Positions 1-7,341 are shown, counted from the stretch's first letter. The stretch: DNA of 10,048 nt from Hyphomicrobiales bacterium (GCA_003151375.1 PLXI01000276.1:1-10048); one strand, 5' to 3'. Numbers and translations: made by a program. The notes: generated from the sequence alone by a model not told the origin.

Positions 1-853
1 TCTGGCGATTGAGCCTCGCAAAATGGCCAAAGAAAAATGGCTTCACCACATGTGCCACATAAGAGTTGTATCGCCGTTGCATGAGGGCGCCTAAACTTCC
101 GGACGTGAACTGTTGATCGGCTGTGACGGCGAGGGGCGCGAAGGACAACAAAGGCGAGCCCTCAAGATCACCCGGCATGAGAAAGCGACCCGGCGGCAAG
201 CTTGACAGTGAAGTTTGTTGTGAACGACAGGATTTGAGATAGGCGCTAAAGAGCGAGGCTGATTTCATTGCGGTCAGTTCATCAGCTTTGTTGTCCGCTG
301 AAAGCGTTGTGAGATGGCCCAGCCAATCTTTTGCTAAAACGGCGCGCGGGCCTTGCGTTGCGGCCGCCAAAGTATTCGCCGACCATTGTTGATAACTTTG
401 ATTTAGCAACGGCAAATCCAGTAACCACTCACCGGGATAATCCACAATATCCACATGCAGACGGCCCGAGCCGAAATTGCGGGCGATAAAAGATTCCGGC
501 GCATATTCAAGCGTGAGGCGCAACTGGCTGATCTGGCGGGTGCTTTCGGGCCAGTGGCGGTTTTCACCAATGAATGCGGCGAGGTTTTGCTCGTAAGCAA
601 AACGCGGAAGATGATCGTTGGGTTGTGGTTCAAGGTAAACCTTTCGGATGCGGCCTTCAGTTTGTGTTTCAAATACCGGCAGGCGGGCGTTTTTCAAAAG
701 CGCATGCACCAGCGCCGTGATGAAAACGGTTTTACCAGAGCGTGACAAGCCAGTGACGCCTAAGCGCAGTGTTGGCGCAGAGAGACCAGCGGCAAAATCA
801 GTCAATCCGCCAGCAGCGATGCGGGCGCTGTCTATGATGGAATTCCAGCTCAA
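1..853 (-). CDS. ycjX: YcjX family P-loop GTPase/ATPase (DUF463), C-terminus cut by window edge
   Basis: The reading frame is open from 853 to the left edge (284 codons), so the C-terminal part is missing. The product is a YcjX-type stress-associated P-loop NTPase. Visible motifs are a Walker A GLSRSGKT at residues 35-42 followed by VFITALVHALL, a switch-II/G3-like VDYPGEWLLDLPLL around residue 138, and the family-typical RFLMPGDLEGSPLLSFAPL and VVKPFFFGHFARLNRQ near the edge. The start is inferred as TTG at 853: AAGGA (plus 861-865) lies 7 nt upstream, no ATG lies near it in frame, and the resulting N-terminus (SWNSIIDSARIAAGGLTDFA) resembles alphaproteobacterial YcjX starts. In relatives YcjX is often followed by the membrane protein YcjF (DUF697), which would lie outside the window. 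Its molecular role is poorly known. It is the last visible gene of a minus-strand run, 55 nt after metA. Confidence 0.93.
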   Translation of the reverse strand, partial: MSWNSIIDSARIAAGGLTDFAAGLSAPTLRLGVTGLSRSGKTVFITALVHALLKNARLPVFETQTEGRIRKVYLEPQPNDHLPRFAYEQNLAAFIGENRHWPESTRQISQLRLTLEYAPESFIARNFGSGRLHVDIVDYPGEWLLDLPLLNQSYQQWSANTLAAATQGPRAVLAKDWLGHLTTLSADNKADELTAMKSASLFSAYLKSCRSQQTSLSSLPPGRFLMPGDLEGSPLLSFAPLAVTADQQFTSGSLGALMQRRYNSYVAHVVKPFFFGHFARLNRQ

Positions 854-908
854 AGTATTTTCCTTGTGGCTGAAAGGTGGGGCTTATGGGAGCTTAAAAC
901 AAGAGTGT

Positions 909-1829
909 TTATGGCTTGCCGATGTTTTTGAGATCAAACGGCGTGGTCTGGTAAACTTGGTTGATCCAGTTGCCAAACAACAAATGGGCATGAGCGCGCC
1001 AGCTATTTTGCGGCATCTGATTGGGATCATTGTCCGGAAAATAATTGGCGGGCAGGTTGACCGGCTTGTGGGCTGCAACATCACGGCGGAATTCATCGCC
1101 TAAGCTTTCCGTGTCATATTCAATGTGGTTGAACATTAGTAATTGACGATTTGCGGGATCATCAATCAGGCACAGGCCCATCTCCTCGGACTCGAGTAAC
1201 ACATGAAGGTTTTTGGTTTTCGGCAAATCATGCCGTCTGACTTCCGTCCAGCGCGAGATGGGCATGGTAAAGTTATCAGAAAAACCTCTGAGATAAGGCG
1301 AGGCTTTGTCTAAGTTGCGGTGGCTGTAAATCCCAAGAGCTTTATGAGGCAGCGCATATTTGGGCACACCGTGGAAATGGTGAATCGCGGCCTGGGCAGC
1401 CCAGCAGACATTAAAAGTGGAATGAACGTGGGTCTGCGTCCACTTATAAATTTCGGTGAGTTCGTTCCAATAATTCACTTGCTCAAAGGGCAGCAATTCC
1501 ACTGGCGCACCTGTGATGATGAAACCGTCAAAATATTGCTGACGCACTTCTTCCCATGGCTGGTAAAATGCCAGCATGTGTTCTTGTGATGTGTTTTTAG
1601 GTGTGTGACTGCCAGTGGAGATCAACTGCAACTCCACCTGCAAAGGTGTGGCGCCAATGAGACGGGCAAATTGCGTTTCGGTTTTAATTTTATTTGGCAT
1701 GAGATTGAGAAGGCCAATGCGCATCGGGCGAATATCTTGCCGATTGGCGGTTGCTTCACTCATCAGCGAAACGCCCTCGTGCTCAAGGATGGCGCGGGCA
1801 GGCAAATTGTCAGGGATACGAATGGGCAT
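909..1829 (-). CDS. metA: Homoserine O-acetyltransferase/O-succinyltransferase MetA (acetyl-CoA type predicted)
   Basis: This cytoplasmic enzyme of methionine biosynthesis acylates the hydroxyl of L-homoserine. The 306-residue length is normal for MetA, which has a class I glutamine-amidotransferase-like fold. Visible catalytic features are the nucleophile C142 in FNVCWAAQAA and H235 with E237 in FNHIEYD. Position 111 is Glu (GAPVELLPFE). In characterised MetA proteins Glu here goes with acetyl-CoA use and Gly, as in E. coli, with succinyl-CoA, so O-acetylhomoserine is the predicted product even though such proteins are often labelled succinyltransferase. The ATG at 1829 lies 6 nt past the stop of the upstream P-loop gene and has no clear Shine-Dalgarno, which suggests translational coupling. 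There is no room for the SAM-II riboswitch that precedes metA in several alphaproteobacteria. ycjX follows after 55 nt. Confidence 0.96.
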   Translation of the reverse strand: MPIRIPDNLPARAILEHEGVSLMSEATANRQDIRPMRIGLLNLMPNKIKTETQFARLIGATPLQVELQLISTGSHTPKNTSQEHMLAFYQPWEEVRQQYFDGFIITGAPVELLPFEQVNYWNELTEIYKWTQTHVHSTFNVCWAAQAAIHHFHGVPKYALPHKALGIYSHRNLDKASPYLRGFSDNFTMPISRWTEVRRHDLPKTKNLHVLLESEEMGLCLIDDPANRQLLMFNHIEYDTESLGDEFRRDVAAHKPVNLPANYFPDNDPNQMPQNSWRAHAHLLFGNWINQVYQTTPFDLKNIGKP

Positions 1830-1835
1830 GGAGTT

Positions 1836-2693
1836 TTAGGCCTGATCTATGACATGTGCGAGAAGTGCCGTGAAATCTTCTTGGTTTTTTACTTTGGGAA
1901 CCTCAGACATTGGAATGGTGTAGCCGTAACGATCAGCAATGGCGCGGTAAAGCGGCAGGCGGTGATGGATCAATTTCTCGAAGCCCCAAATGGCAAAACT
2001 GTCAGGATCAACTGCATCGTCGTCTTTGATGTTTTGCGACAGCTTATACTCATGCCATTTTTCATCTAAGAAAGCTGGCTGATAATACATTGGCTTGGGA
2101 TTTTTACGGAACCGCTCAACCAACATCTTTGCGTGTTCAGGCGTGCCCTCAATATACAGCAGCAATGTATTGTCGGTGAGGGCCTTTAGGGCCTCATTGG
2201 GATGAGCGGGATCAACCACCTCACAGAGCGAGCCGCCACTGTCACAGATGAAATTATCATAGCCATAAATATCTTTTGCGCGGCTAATAAAGGTTGGAAC
2301 ATCCATCAGCGCATGAAGCTCAGCCTCGCGGTGTTGGGTTTGGCGCTTTTTATATTCGGCAAAGGCAATGCCGCCCTTGGCTAGGTTGCCGGGCTTTCCC
2401 AAATAAGTTGAGAGTGGCGAGAGATTATCAAAGCTGATGTTAGATTTGATATAGATCGAGTCACTTTTCAGCAGGCCGTGCAAAAACGGATTGCGCATGG
2501 CTTCGCGTTTGAAGTTATCGACAATATGCTCATCCATATATTTTGTGCCGATACGGTAATCGACCGAATACTGGAACCAATTGGCTTGTTGCAGCAGTGC
2601 GGCAAAGGTCGTTTTGCCAACACCTGACATGCCCATAACCGTGACGGATTTCGATGGGAGGTTGAGAAAGTCTTTGCCGGATTTGAAGCGCAT
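1836..2693 (-). CDS. Uncharacterised P-loop ATPase/kinase upstream of metA
   Basis: This 285-residue soluble protein has no signal peptide or membrane segment. A clean Walker A, GMSGVGKTT, sits at residues 21-29 after a short beta strand (SVTVM). A Walker B-like segment, NFICDSGGS, occurs at 147-155, and DYRIGTKYMDE after the P-loop resembles the substrate-binding region of small-molecule kinases such as shikimate kinase. A later strand, TLLLYIEGTPEHAKMLVERF (174-193), fits the C-terminal part of a nucleotide-kinase-like fold. I do not recognise a named family and no function can be assigned; the kinase idea is inference. The ATG at 2693 is fixed by an in-frame TAA four codons upstream, but it has no good Shine-Dalgarno. 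metA follows after 6 nt, suggesting co-expression and perhaps a role near homoserine or methionine metabolism. The Slam gene ends 52 nt upstream. Confidence 0.85.
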   Translation of the reverse strand: MRFKSGKDFLNLPSKSVTVMGMSGVGKTTFAALLQQANWFQYSVDYRIGTKYMDEHIVDNFKREAMRNPFLHGLLKSDSIYIKSNISFDNLSPLSTYLGKPGNLAKGGIAFAEYKKRQTQHREAELHALMDVPTFISRAKDIYGYDNFICDSGGSLCEVVDPAHPNEALKALTDNTLLLYIEGTPEHAKMLVERFRKNPKPMYYQPAFLDEKWHEYKLSQNIKDDDAVDPDSFAIWGFEKLIHHRLPLYRAIADRYGYTIPMSEVPKVKNQEDFTALLAHVIDQA

Positions 2694-2745
2694 GATGCGG
2701 GTTTAGCTAGTTGCCAAGCTCTGCACAAGCGCGGCAGGGTGAGTG

Positions 2746-4152
2746 CTAGAAATTCTTGGTCAAACGAAAATCGACCGCATGAGAGTTGAAGTCATAAAGC
2801 TCGATGTTGCTGAAATTCTGCGTGTAAGTGTAATTCAGCGATGGCGCAAAGCCGAAGATGTTCCAATCGCGTTTGGTTAAAGTGATTGAACCCACAAGGT
2901 ATTGATCTTGGCGGGTGGAGAGGGTGAAGGGGTTCACATCATCAAAAGCCGCAAGGCGCACCGTGCCCTGGCCTTGCAAAGTGATGCCGTGGGATAATTC
3001 CTTATAGGCACCTAAGCCCACTGAAACGTCTTGATATGAGTTATAAGTCAACTGCTGCGTGACATTTTCATAACCTAACAAGAGAGCCAAATTGGAGGTT
3101 GAATCTAAAGCATGGGTCAGCACACCATTCACAGTCAGCGCATTGCCATTCGTAATCGGGCTTGAGTAATAGTTGCGCCATTCATAGGTGGCATCGGCGG
3201 TGAGCTGATCGCGTGGGGTGAGCAGCTTGGCCATTGAGAGCCGTGGGCCATAACTGGTGTAGCCCAACATAAGGTTGACCGGGTCAGCATTTTCCGAGGA
3301 AACACCGCCGAAGCCAAGATAGCCATCCTTGATCAAATAGCGCATTTCTGCGGATTGGCTTGCGCCCAGAGATACTGAATTCAACGCTGGGTAATAAGTG
3401 CCTGTGAGGCCTGCCGCCAACACAGCTTGCCAATCATCGCTTATGCGTTTGTTGAAACCAACGTTGATGCCGCTGGTGATGCCCAAACCACTCATTGCTT
3501 GGCTGGAAGGTGCAATGGTGCCAACAGCCCCAACACCATCAAGGCCGGCAATGCCGGGAGAATAAACCGTGCTGTTAGACGTGCCTTGATTGATATTGGT
3601 GCTGGGCGCGATTGAAATAAAGCCAGAGAAGGTGAAGGGGTGCCTTGCATCGAGACTATCGATGAATGAACGAATGCTTGCAAGCTGTTGCGGATCTTGC
3701 GTCTCGGCTTCCAGCAATTGCAGATGGTGCTTGGCGCTATCATTCTCATCGAGATCAGCAAGTGTTTTGGCGAGTTCAACGCGAACCAAGGTGAGATGAG
3801 GGTCATTGGCCAGAGCGGCGCGGAATTTAGTTGCGGCTTCATTGAGCCGCCCGTGCTTTTCAAATATCAAGCCTTCGAGAAACAGTGTTCGATTTTTTGC
3901 CAAAGGTCCTTGAAGAGGAAATTTGATTAATAAAGCCTGAGCGGCTTCGACATGGGCGGTGTGGGCCATTTCCACAAGCACACGAAATCGCGCATCTTCA
4001 TTGCCGGATTGGTAATACGCAATTTGTTCTGGCGTGAGAGGGCGCTCTGCTGCAGATACCAAATTGGCCGAGCCAAGGGCAATCCATAAAGCAAAAGATG
4101 CGCAAATAAAATTGCGCAGCTTTGTTTTGGCTATAGATTGACGTGATCTCAA
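2746..4152 (-). CDS. Slam-family outer-membrane protein (surface lipoprotein assembly modifier, formerly DUF560)
   Basis: Slam proteins are outer-membrane translocons that carry specific lipoproteins from the periplasm to the cell surface (type 11 secretion). The 468-residue length is typical. The N-terminus has basic residues, a hydrophobic segment (FICASFALWIALGSANL) and a likely signal peptidase I site near VSA|AE (residue 34). A helical TPR-like periplasmic domain follows (about 45-168; clearest repeat FLEGLIFEKHGRLNEAATKF at 91-110). From about 172 alternating beta strands form the barrel, opening with FTFSGFISIAPSTNINQGTS, which resembles the first barrel strand of Slams, and ending in a terminal Phe (DFRLTKNF), the usual outer-membrane insertion signal. 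The start is TTG at 4152, supported by TTAGGA (plus 4160-4165) 7 nt upstream and by the lack of a nearby ATG. It lies 15 nt downstream of the lipoprotein gene that is its probable cargo. The substrate assignment is inference from adjacency. Confidence 0.88.
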   Translation of the reverse strand: MRSRQSIAKTKLRNFICASFALWIALGSANLVSAAERPLTPEQIAYYQSGNEDARFRVLVEMAHTAHVEAAQALLIKFPLQGPLAKNRTLFLEGLIFEKHGRLNEAATKFRAALANDPHLTLVRVELAKTLADLDENDSAKHHLQLLEAETQDPQQLASIRSFIDSLDARHPFTFSGFISIAPSTNINQGTSNSTVYSPGIAGLDGVGAVGTIAPSSQAMSGLGITSGINVGFNKRISDDWQAVLAAGLTGTYYPALNSVSLGASQSAEMRYLIKDGYLGFGGVSSENADPVNLMLGYTSYGPRLSMAKLLTPRDQLTADATYEWRNYYSSPITNGNALTVNGVLTHALDSTSNLALLLGYENVTQQLTYNSYQDVSVGLGAYKELSHGITLQGQGTVRLAAFDDVNPFTLSTRQDQYLVGSITLTKRDWNIFGFAPSLNYTYTQNFSNIELYDFNSHAVDFRLTKNF

Positions 4153-4167
4153 TTAAAATTCCTAATA

Positions 4168-5358
4168 TTATTGGCCATGGAACATGCCACTCATTGTAAT
4201 AAAACCGCGGGTGTCGTTGTTGATCGAAGTTTTACCGCCATAAGGATTAGGATTAGCGCTGCTCAGTGCGAATACACCAGCAACTTCAGTGGCATTGGCA
4301 CCGAAAACGCCAGCGAGTAATGGATTGCTCGTCGATGTTGAAATCCAGCCGGTTGCCGGATCCATAACCGCGCTACCGGTGATTTGATTTGACGGCGTTC
4401 CCGCTTTTGTACTTGTGGCTAAAGTTCCGGCGAGCACTATGTTTGGCGCAGTTGTTGTGCCGGGCGTTGTAATAAATGGTACCAGTGAGTTTACTGTGCC
4501 GTCACCAGGAATAACTGCTTGCAATTGGTTGTTTTTATTTACACCAATCCATTGGGTGGGAGTTAAGGTACCATTAAAATTGTTAGTAGGAAGGCCAAAA
4601 TTGACTCTTAATGCGGACGTTCCGCTGACCTGCCAGTTGTTATTGTATGACACTGTTTGGTTTGGATCTATCGTGTCGATCCATCCTGTTGTTTGGGCCG
4701 TGCCAGTCCAAGAACCGTTGTAAGTTACATAAGCATTGGTTGTAGGCAAACTTGCAATAGGGGTATAATTGCCACCAAAAGACCAAGCTTGATGCACGGG
4801 CGCTGTGCCACTGTTGGTTACATCGCGGTATTGCGTTGCGTAGGAATCCGTCCAAGACCAGACTTGTAGTTCTTCGTCGTAACCGCCTTTTTCATAGAAG
4901 CGATATTCTGCATATTTGGGATTATCTGCAAGTGACGATGTTGTGCCGCCTGCTGGATAGTAGGTCATTACTTTCGTGATAGGCCAAGATGAATTGCTTG
5001 CCGTATTGGTATTAATTGTAAAAGTGTTGGTCGGAGTGCTAGGAAGTAGCGCATTCGATGCCAATTTCGAAACTGCGGGGTTGGCTATGGTCGAAATGGG
5101 CACGTTGCTTTCGAGCGCCAGAGTCGTGTCGCCAGTGGTTATTCCGGACGTGTTGCCGGTGTTGGTGTTGGGCACCGGTGGCGTGGTTGGTGGCGTTGTT
5201 GGCGGTGTAGTCGTCGTTGGAGGCGAGCTGCACGACACCGAGCTTGTGCTCGTGGTGCACCCGTTCTGCAAACTGCTCAAACTATCAAGCGCGCTGCTTA
5301 CACAGCCGCTCAAAGCAAAAGTCATTATAATTAGAGCCAATCCCGAAATGTTACGCAT
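4168..5358 (-). CDS. Lipoprotein with TbpB-like C-terminal barrel motif, probable Slam cargo
   Basis: This is a predicted surface lipoprotein of 396 residues. The N-terminus MRNISGLALIIMTFALSGC is a lipoprotein signal peptide with lipobox LSGC; Cys19 would be lipidated. Two more Cys (about 34 and 43) follow, then a Pro/Thr-rich linker of PPTT units (about 46-63) that probably acts as a flexible stalk. The body is rich in Ser, Thr, Asn and Gly with beta-type alternation. Near the C-terminus GVFGANATEVAGVFAL (about 350-365) matches the conserved hairpin of TbpB/HpuA-type handle barrels, the part that Slam recognises in known cargoes. The ligand is unknown and no transferrin- or heme-binding domain is recognisable. 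Start choice: GGGA (plus 5366-5369) is 7 nt from the ATG at 5358, 4 nt from a tandem ATG at 5361, and overlaps an in-frame TTG frame opening at 5373. The Slam gene follows after 15 nt. The gene looks AT-richer than its neighbours. Confidence 0.85.
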   Translation of the reverse strand: MRNISGLALIIMTFALSGCVSSALDSLSSLQNGCTTSTSSVSCSSPPTTTTPPTTPPTTPPVPNTNTGNTSGITTGDTTLALESNVPISTIANPAVSKLASNALLPSTPTNTFTINTNTASNSSWPITKVMTYYPAGGTTSSLADNPKYAEYRFYEKGGYDEELQVWSWTDSYATQYRDVTNSGTAPVHQAWSFGGNYTPIASLPTTNAYVTYNGSWTGTAQTTGWIDTIDPNQTVSYNNNWQVSGTSALRVNFGLPTNNFNGTLTPTQWIGVNKNNQLQAVIPGDGTVNSLVPFITTPGTTTAPNIVLAGTLATSTKAGTPSNQITGSAVMDPATGWISTSTSNPLLAGVFGANATEVAGVFALSSANPNPYGGKTSINNDTRGFITMSGMFHGQ

Positions 5359-5476
5359 CATACTTTCCCGCAATCATACAGATGCTCAAATTGCAGCTAT
5401 TCTTATAATTTTACGTTAAGGAAGCCGATTTGGAGGGGAGCCGTTTTGGGACGTTTGCTTTACTTATGAGTAACTA

Positions 5477-5505
5477 TTGATGCGCAGCTTCATGCTGGCT
5501 ATAAG
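5477..5505 (+). promoter_or_regulatory. Candidate sigma-70-type promoter of dksA
   Basis: TTGATG (5477-5482) and TATAAG (5500-5505) are separated by exactly 17 nt. This predicts a transcript start near 5512 and a leader of about 27 nt before the dksA ATG. It was found by eye and is untested. Confidence 0.5.
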
Positions 5506-5538
5506 CCGCCAAATTGTCTTCTCAAGGGAGAGAGCCTA

Positions 5539-5955
5539 ATGTCGGTTACGCTAGAAAAAGATTACGTTCCTTCAGACAAAGAGCCATTTATGAATGAACG
5601 GCAGGTGGCCTATTTTCGAGCCAAGCTTTTGACCTGGAAAGAAGACATTTTGCGTGAAAGCAAAGAAACAATTTCACACCTTCAAGATGAAAACCACATT
5701 CTGCCTGATGTGGCTGACCGGGCGTCATCAGAAACCGATCGCTCACTGGAACTTCGTACCCGTGACAGACAGCGCAAGCTGATCTCCAAGATTGATGCTG
5801 CCATGAAGCGAATTGAGGACGGGACCTATGGTTATTGCGAGGAAACGGGCGATCCCATTAGCCTTAAGAGGCTTGATGCCCGCCCCATCGCCACGCTTTC
5901 AATCGAAGCCCAAGAACGCCATGAAAAGCGTGAGCGGGTTTACCGCGACGAGTGA
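5539..5955 (+). CDS. dksA: DksA/TraR family RNA polymerase-binding transcription factor (zinc-finger Cys mostly lost)
   Basis: DksA binds the secondary channel of RNA polymerase and, with ppGpp, adjusts transcription in starvation and stress. The 138-residue protein begins with a coiled-coil hairpin (about 20-95) whose tip carries DVADRA (57-62), matching the D-x-x-D-x-A motif needed for activity. The C-terminal region, YGYCEETGDPISLKRLDARP, aligns with the E. coli zinc finger FGYCESCG...ARP, but only C100 remains; the other three ligand positions are T103, S121 and A124. The fold therefore probably does not hold zinc through four Cys, as in rhizobial DksA proteins. The ATG at 5539 is supported by AAGGGAG (5524-5530) 8 nt upstream. 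It is transcribed alone on the plus strand, divergent from the lipoprotein gene and convergent with the transporter gene (9 nt between stops, no clear terminator hairpin). Confidence 0.95.
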   Translation: MSVTLEKDYVPSDKEPFMNERQVAYFRAKLLTWKEDILRESKETISHLQDENHILPDVADRASSETDRSLELRTRDRQRKLISKIDAAMKRIEDGTYGYCEETGDPISLKRLDARPIATLSIEAQERHEKRERVYRDE

Positions 5956-5964
5956 TCGGAAGAT

Positions 5965-7332
5965 TTAGCTGTGCTGTTCCATCTTTGACGTGGCTTTGGT
6001 GTCAGGCAAAGTTAGATAGACCATCAGGGAAATAAAGATCAGCGCGCTGGCATAGATGTAAAATAATTGGTCGCCAGTAAAACCGCCAAGTGAAGTCAAC
6101 GTCTCGGGCGTAAGCTTGTTGAGCGCAAGACCAATGGGTTCCACCGTTCCGCCCACCACTGCCGCGGCAAAGGCATATGGCAGACCAACGCCAAGTGCGC
6201 GAATTGAGGTTGGGAACAGTTCAGCTTTAACGATGGCGGTGACTGAGGTATATCCACTCACGATTAACCATGCCGCCGAAATAATGAAGAAAGCGGCGAG
6301 CGCACTATGCGTGCCTTTCAAAGCTGTGAGCAGGGGCCAAGTGCCAAGCACACCCATCACGCCAAAGAAGATGAGGAGCGGCTTGCGGCCCCATTTGTCA
6401 CTTAAAGCGCCATAGATTGGTTGCAGGATGATGGCTAAAATCAAATAGGCGGCGACCACAGAAGTGGTTTCATCGTCTGAGAGTTTCACCGAGAGCTTGA
6501 GAAATTTCTGCATGTAAATGGTGTAAGTGTAGAAAGCTGAAGTGCCGCCAATGGTGATACCTATTACTTTCAATAATTCCCACTTGTATCGGAGCAGGGT
6601 TGCAAACGTGCTTTCGCCGGATTGTGCCACCTGTTTCTTGGCCTGAACAAAATGGTTGGTTTCTGGCATGGTGCGGCGCATGTAAAGCGCATAGGCGGCA
6701 AGCACTGCGCCGATCACAAACGGAACGCGCCAGCCCCAGGTTTTGAGTTGATCGGGTGTCAGCAAAAGTTTTTGCAGAACGAACAACACGAGGATGGCCG
6801 CGAGTTGGCCGCCAATCAATGTGGTGTACCACACGCCGGAATAAAAGCCGCGGCGATTTGGATGAGCCACTTCTGCGAGGTAGGTTGTGCTGGCGCCATA
6901 TTCACCGCCAACGCTGAGTGATTGCAGAGCACGAGCCACGACGAGAATGACTGCGGCCCAGATTCCGATATCTGTATATGTAGGGCAAACAGCGATTAGC
7001 AATGCACCAAAACACATGGTGATGACAGAGAGCATCAAAGCGCTGCGACGGCCAATTTTGTCCGCCATGATGCCAAACAGAATGCTACCAAATGGGCGCA
7101 GAACGAAAGTGGCGGCAAAAACAATTGCAGCATTCAGGGCCTGGGTGAGTTCATCGGCGGGTGGGAAGAACGAGGCTTGAAAATACAGCGAGAAGGCCGT
7201 GTAGCAATAGACATCGTACCTCTCAATGAGATTGCCGATTGAGCCCGTAAGGATCGCTTTTACACGACATCTCACATCCGCCAGATCATAGCCATCTGTG
7301 GTGTTGTCAAAATTGTTGCCTGCCGATGTCAC
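5965..7332 (-). CDS. MFS transporter, MHS family, alpha-ketoglutarate permease-like
   Basis: This is a 12-helix inner-membrane proton symporter of 455 residues, of the metabolite:H+ symporter family that includes KgtP (2-oxoglutarate), ShiA and ProP. It resembles E. coli KgtP along its length: GNLIERYDVYCYTAFSLYF (33-51), motif A GIMADKIGRR (87-96), LQSLSVGGEYGAS (136-148), YTTLIGGQLAA (169-179), second motif A GALSDKWGRKP (308-318) and KAELFPTSIRALGVGLPYAF (369-388). The start is GTG at 7332 with GGGGAG (plus 7340-7345) 7 nt upstream. Differences from KgtP include Ile at the position of His90 in motif A (DKIGRR against DKHGRK) and ERYD in place of the common EWFD, so the substrate may not be 2-oxoglutarate. 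It lies 87 nt downstream of ade on the same strand. Either a shared transcript or its own promoter (7366-7394) is possible. Confidence 0.92.
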   Translation of the reverse strand: MTSAGNNFDNTTDGYDLADVRCRVKAILTGSIGNLIERYDVYCYTAFSLYFQASFFPPADELTQALNAAIVFAATFVLRPFGSILFGIMADKIGRRSALMLSVITMCFGALLIAVCPTYTDIGIWAAVILVVARALQSLSVGGEYGASTTYLAEVAHPNRRGFYSGVWYTTLIGGQLAAILVLFVLQKLLLTPDQLKTWGWRVPFVIGAVLAAYALYMRRTMPETNHFVQAKKQVAQSGESTFATLLRYKWELLKVIGITIGGTSAFYTYTIYMQKFLKLSVKLSDDETTSVVAAYLILAIILQPIYGALSDKWGRKPLLIFFGVMGVLGTWPLLTALKGTHSALAAFFIISAAWLIVSGYTSVTAIVKAELFPTSIRALGVGLPYAFAAAVVGGTVEPIGLALNKLTPETLTSLGGFTGDQLFYIYASALIFISLMVYLTLPDTKATSKMEQHS

Positions 7333-7341
7333 AGATGTTCT

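Noticed and set aside
648..1103. Plus-strand frame of 151 codons over the ycjX/metA junction.
   Set aside because: It lies antisense to two well-supported genes and has no recognisable motifs; it is a shadow frame.
2694..2745. Possible SAM-II riboswitch upstream of the ATPase-metA pair: minus-strand TAGCTAAA (plus 2702-2709) recalls the conserved 3' end of SAM-II, with a TGCC/GGCA stem before it.
   Set aside because: The stem is only 4 bp, the conserved U/A-rich first loop is absent, and the gap is barely long enough. A covariance-model search for the SAM-II family would settle it; no hit is expected.
5359..5373. In-frame TTG at 5373 and tandem ATG at 5361 as alternative starts of the lipoprotein.
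   Set aside because: GGGA is best spaced (7 nt) for the ATG at 5358. The TTG has no ribosome binding site and would add acidic residues ahead of the signal peptide. All give the same lipobox.
4976..5419. Plus-strand frame of 147 codons with a Gly/Val repeat opposite the lipoprotein gene.
   Set aside because: It is the antisense shadow of the PPTT linker and signal-peptide coding region, with no ribosome binding site and no protein-like family pattern.
5953..5967. Bidirectional terminator between the convergent dksA and transporter genes.
   Set aside because: Only 9 nt separate the stops and I see no GC-rich hairpin with a T tract on either strand.
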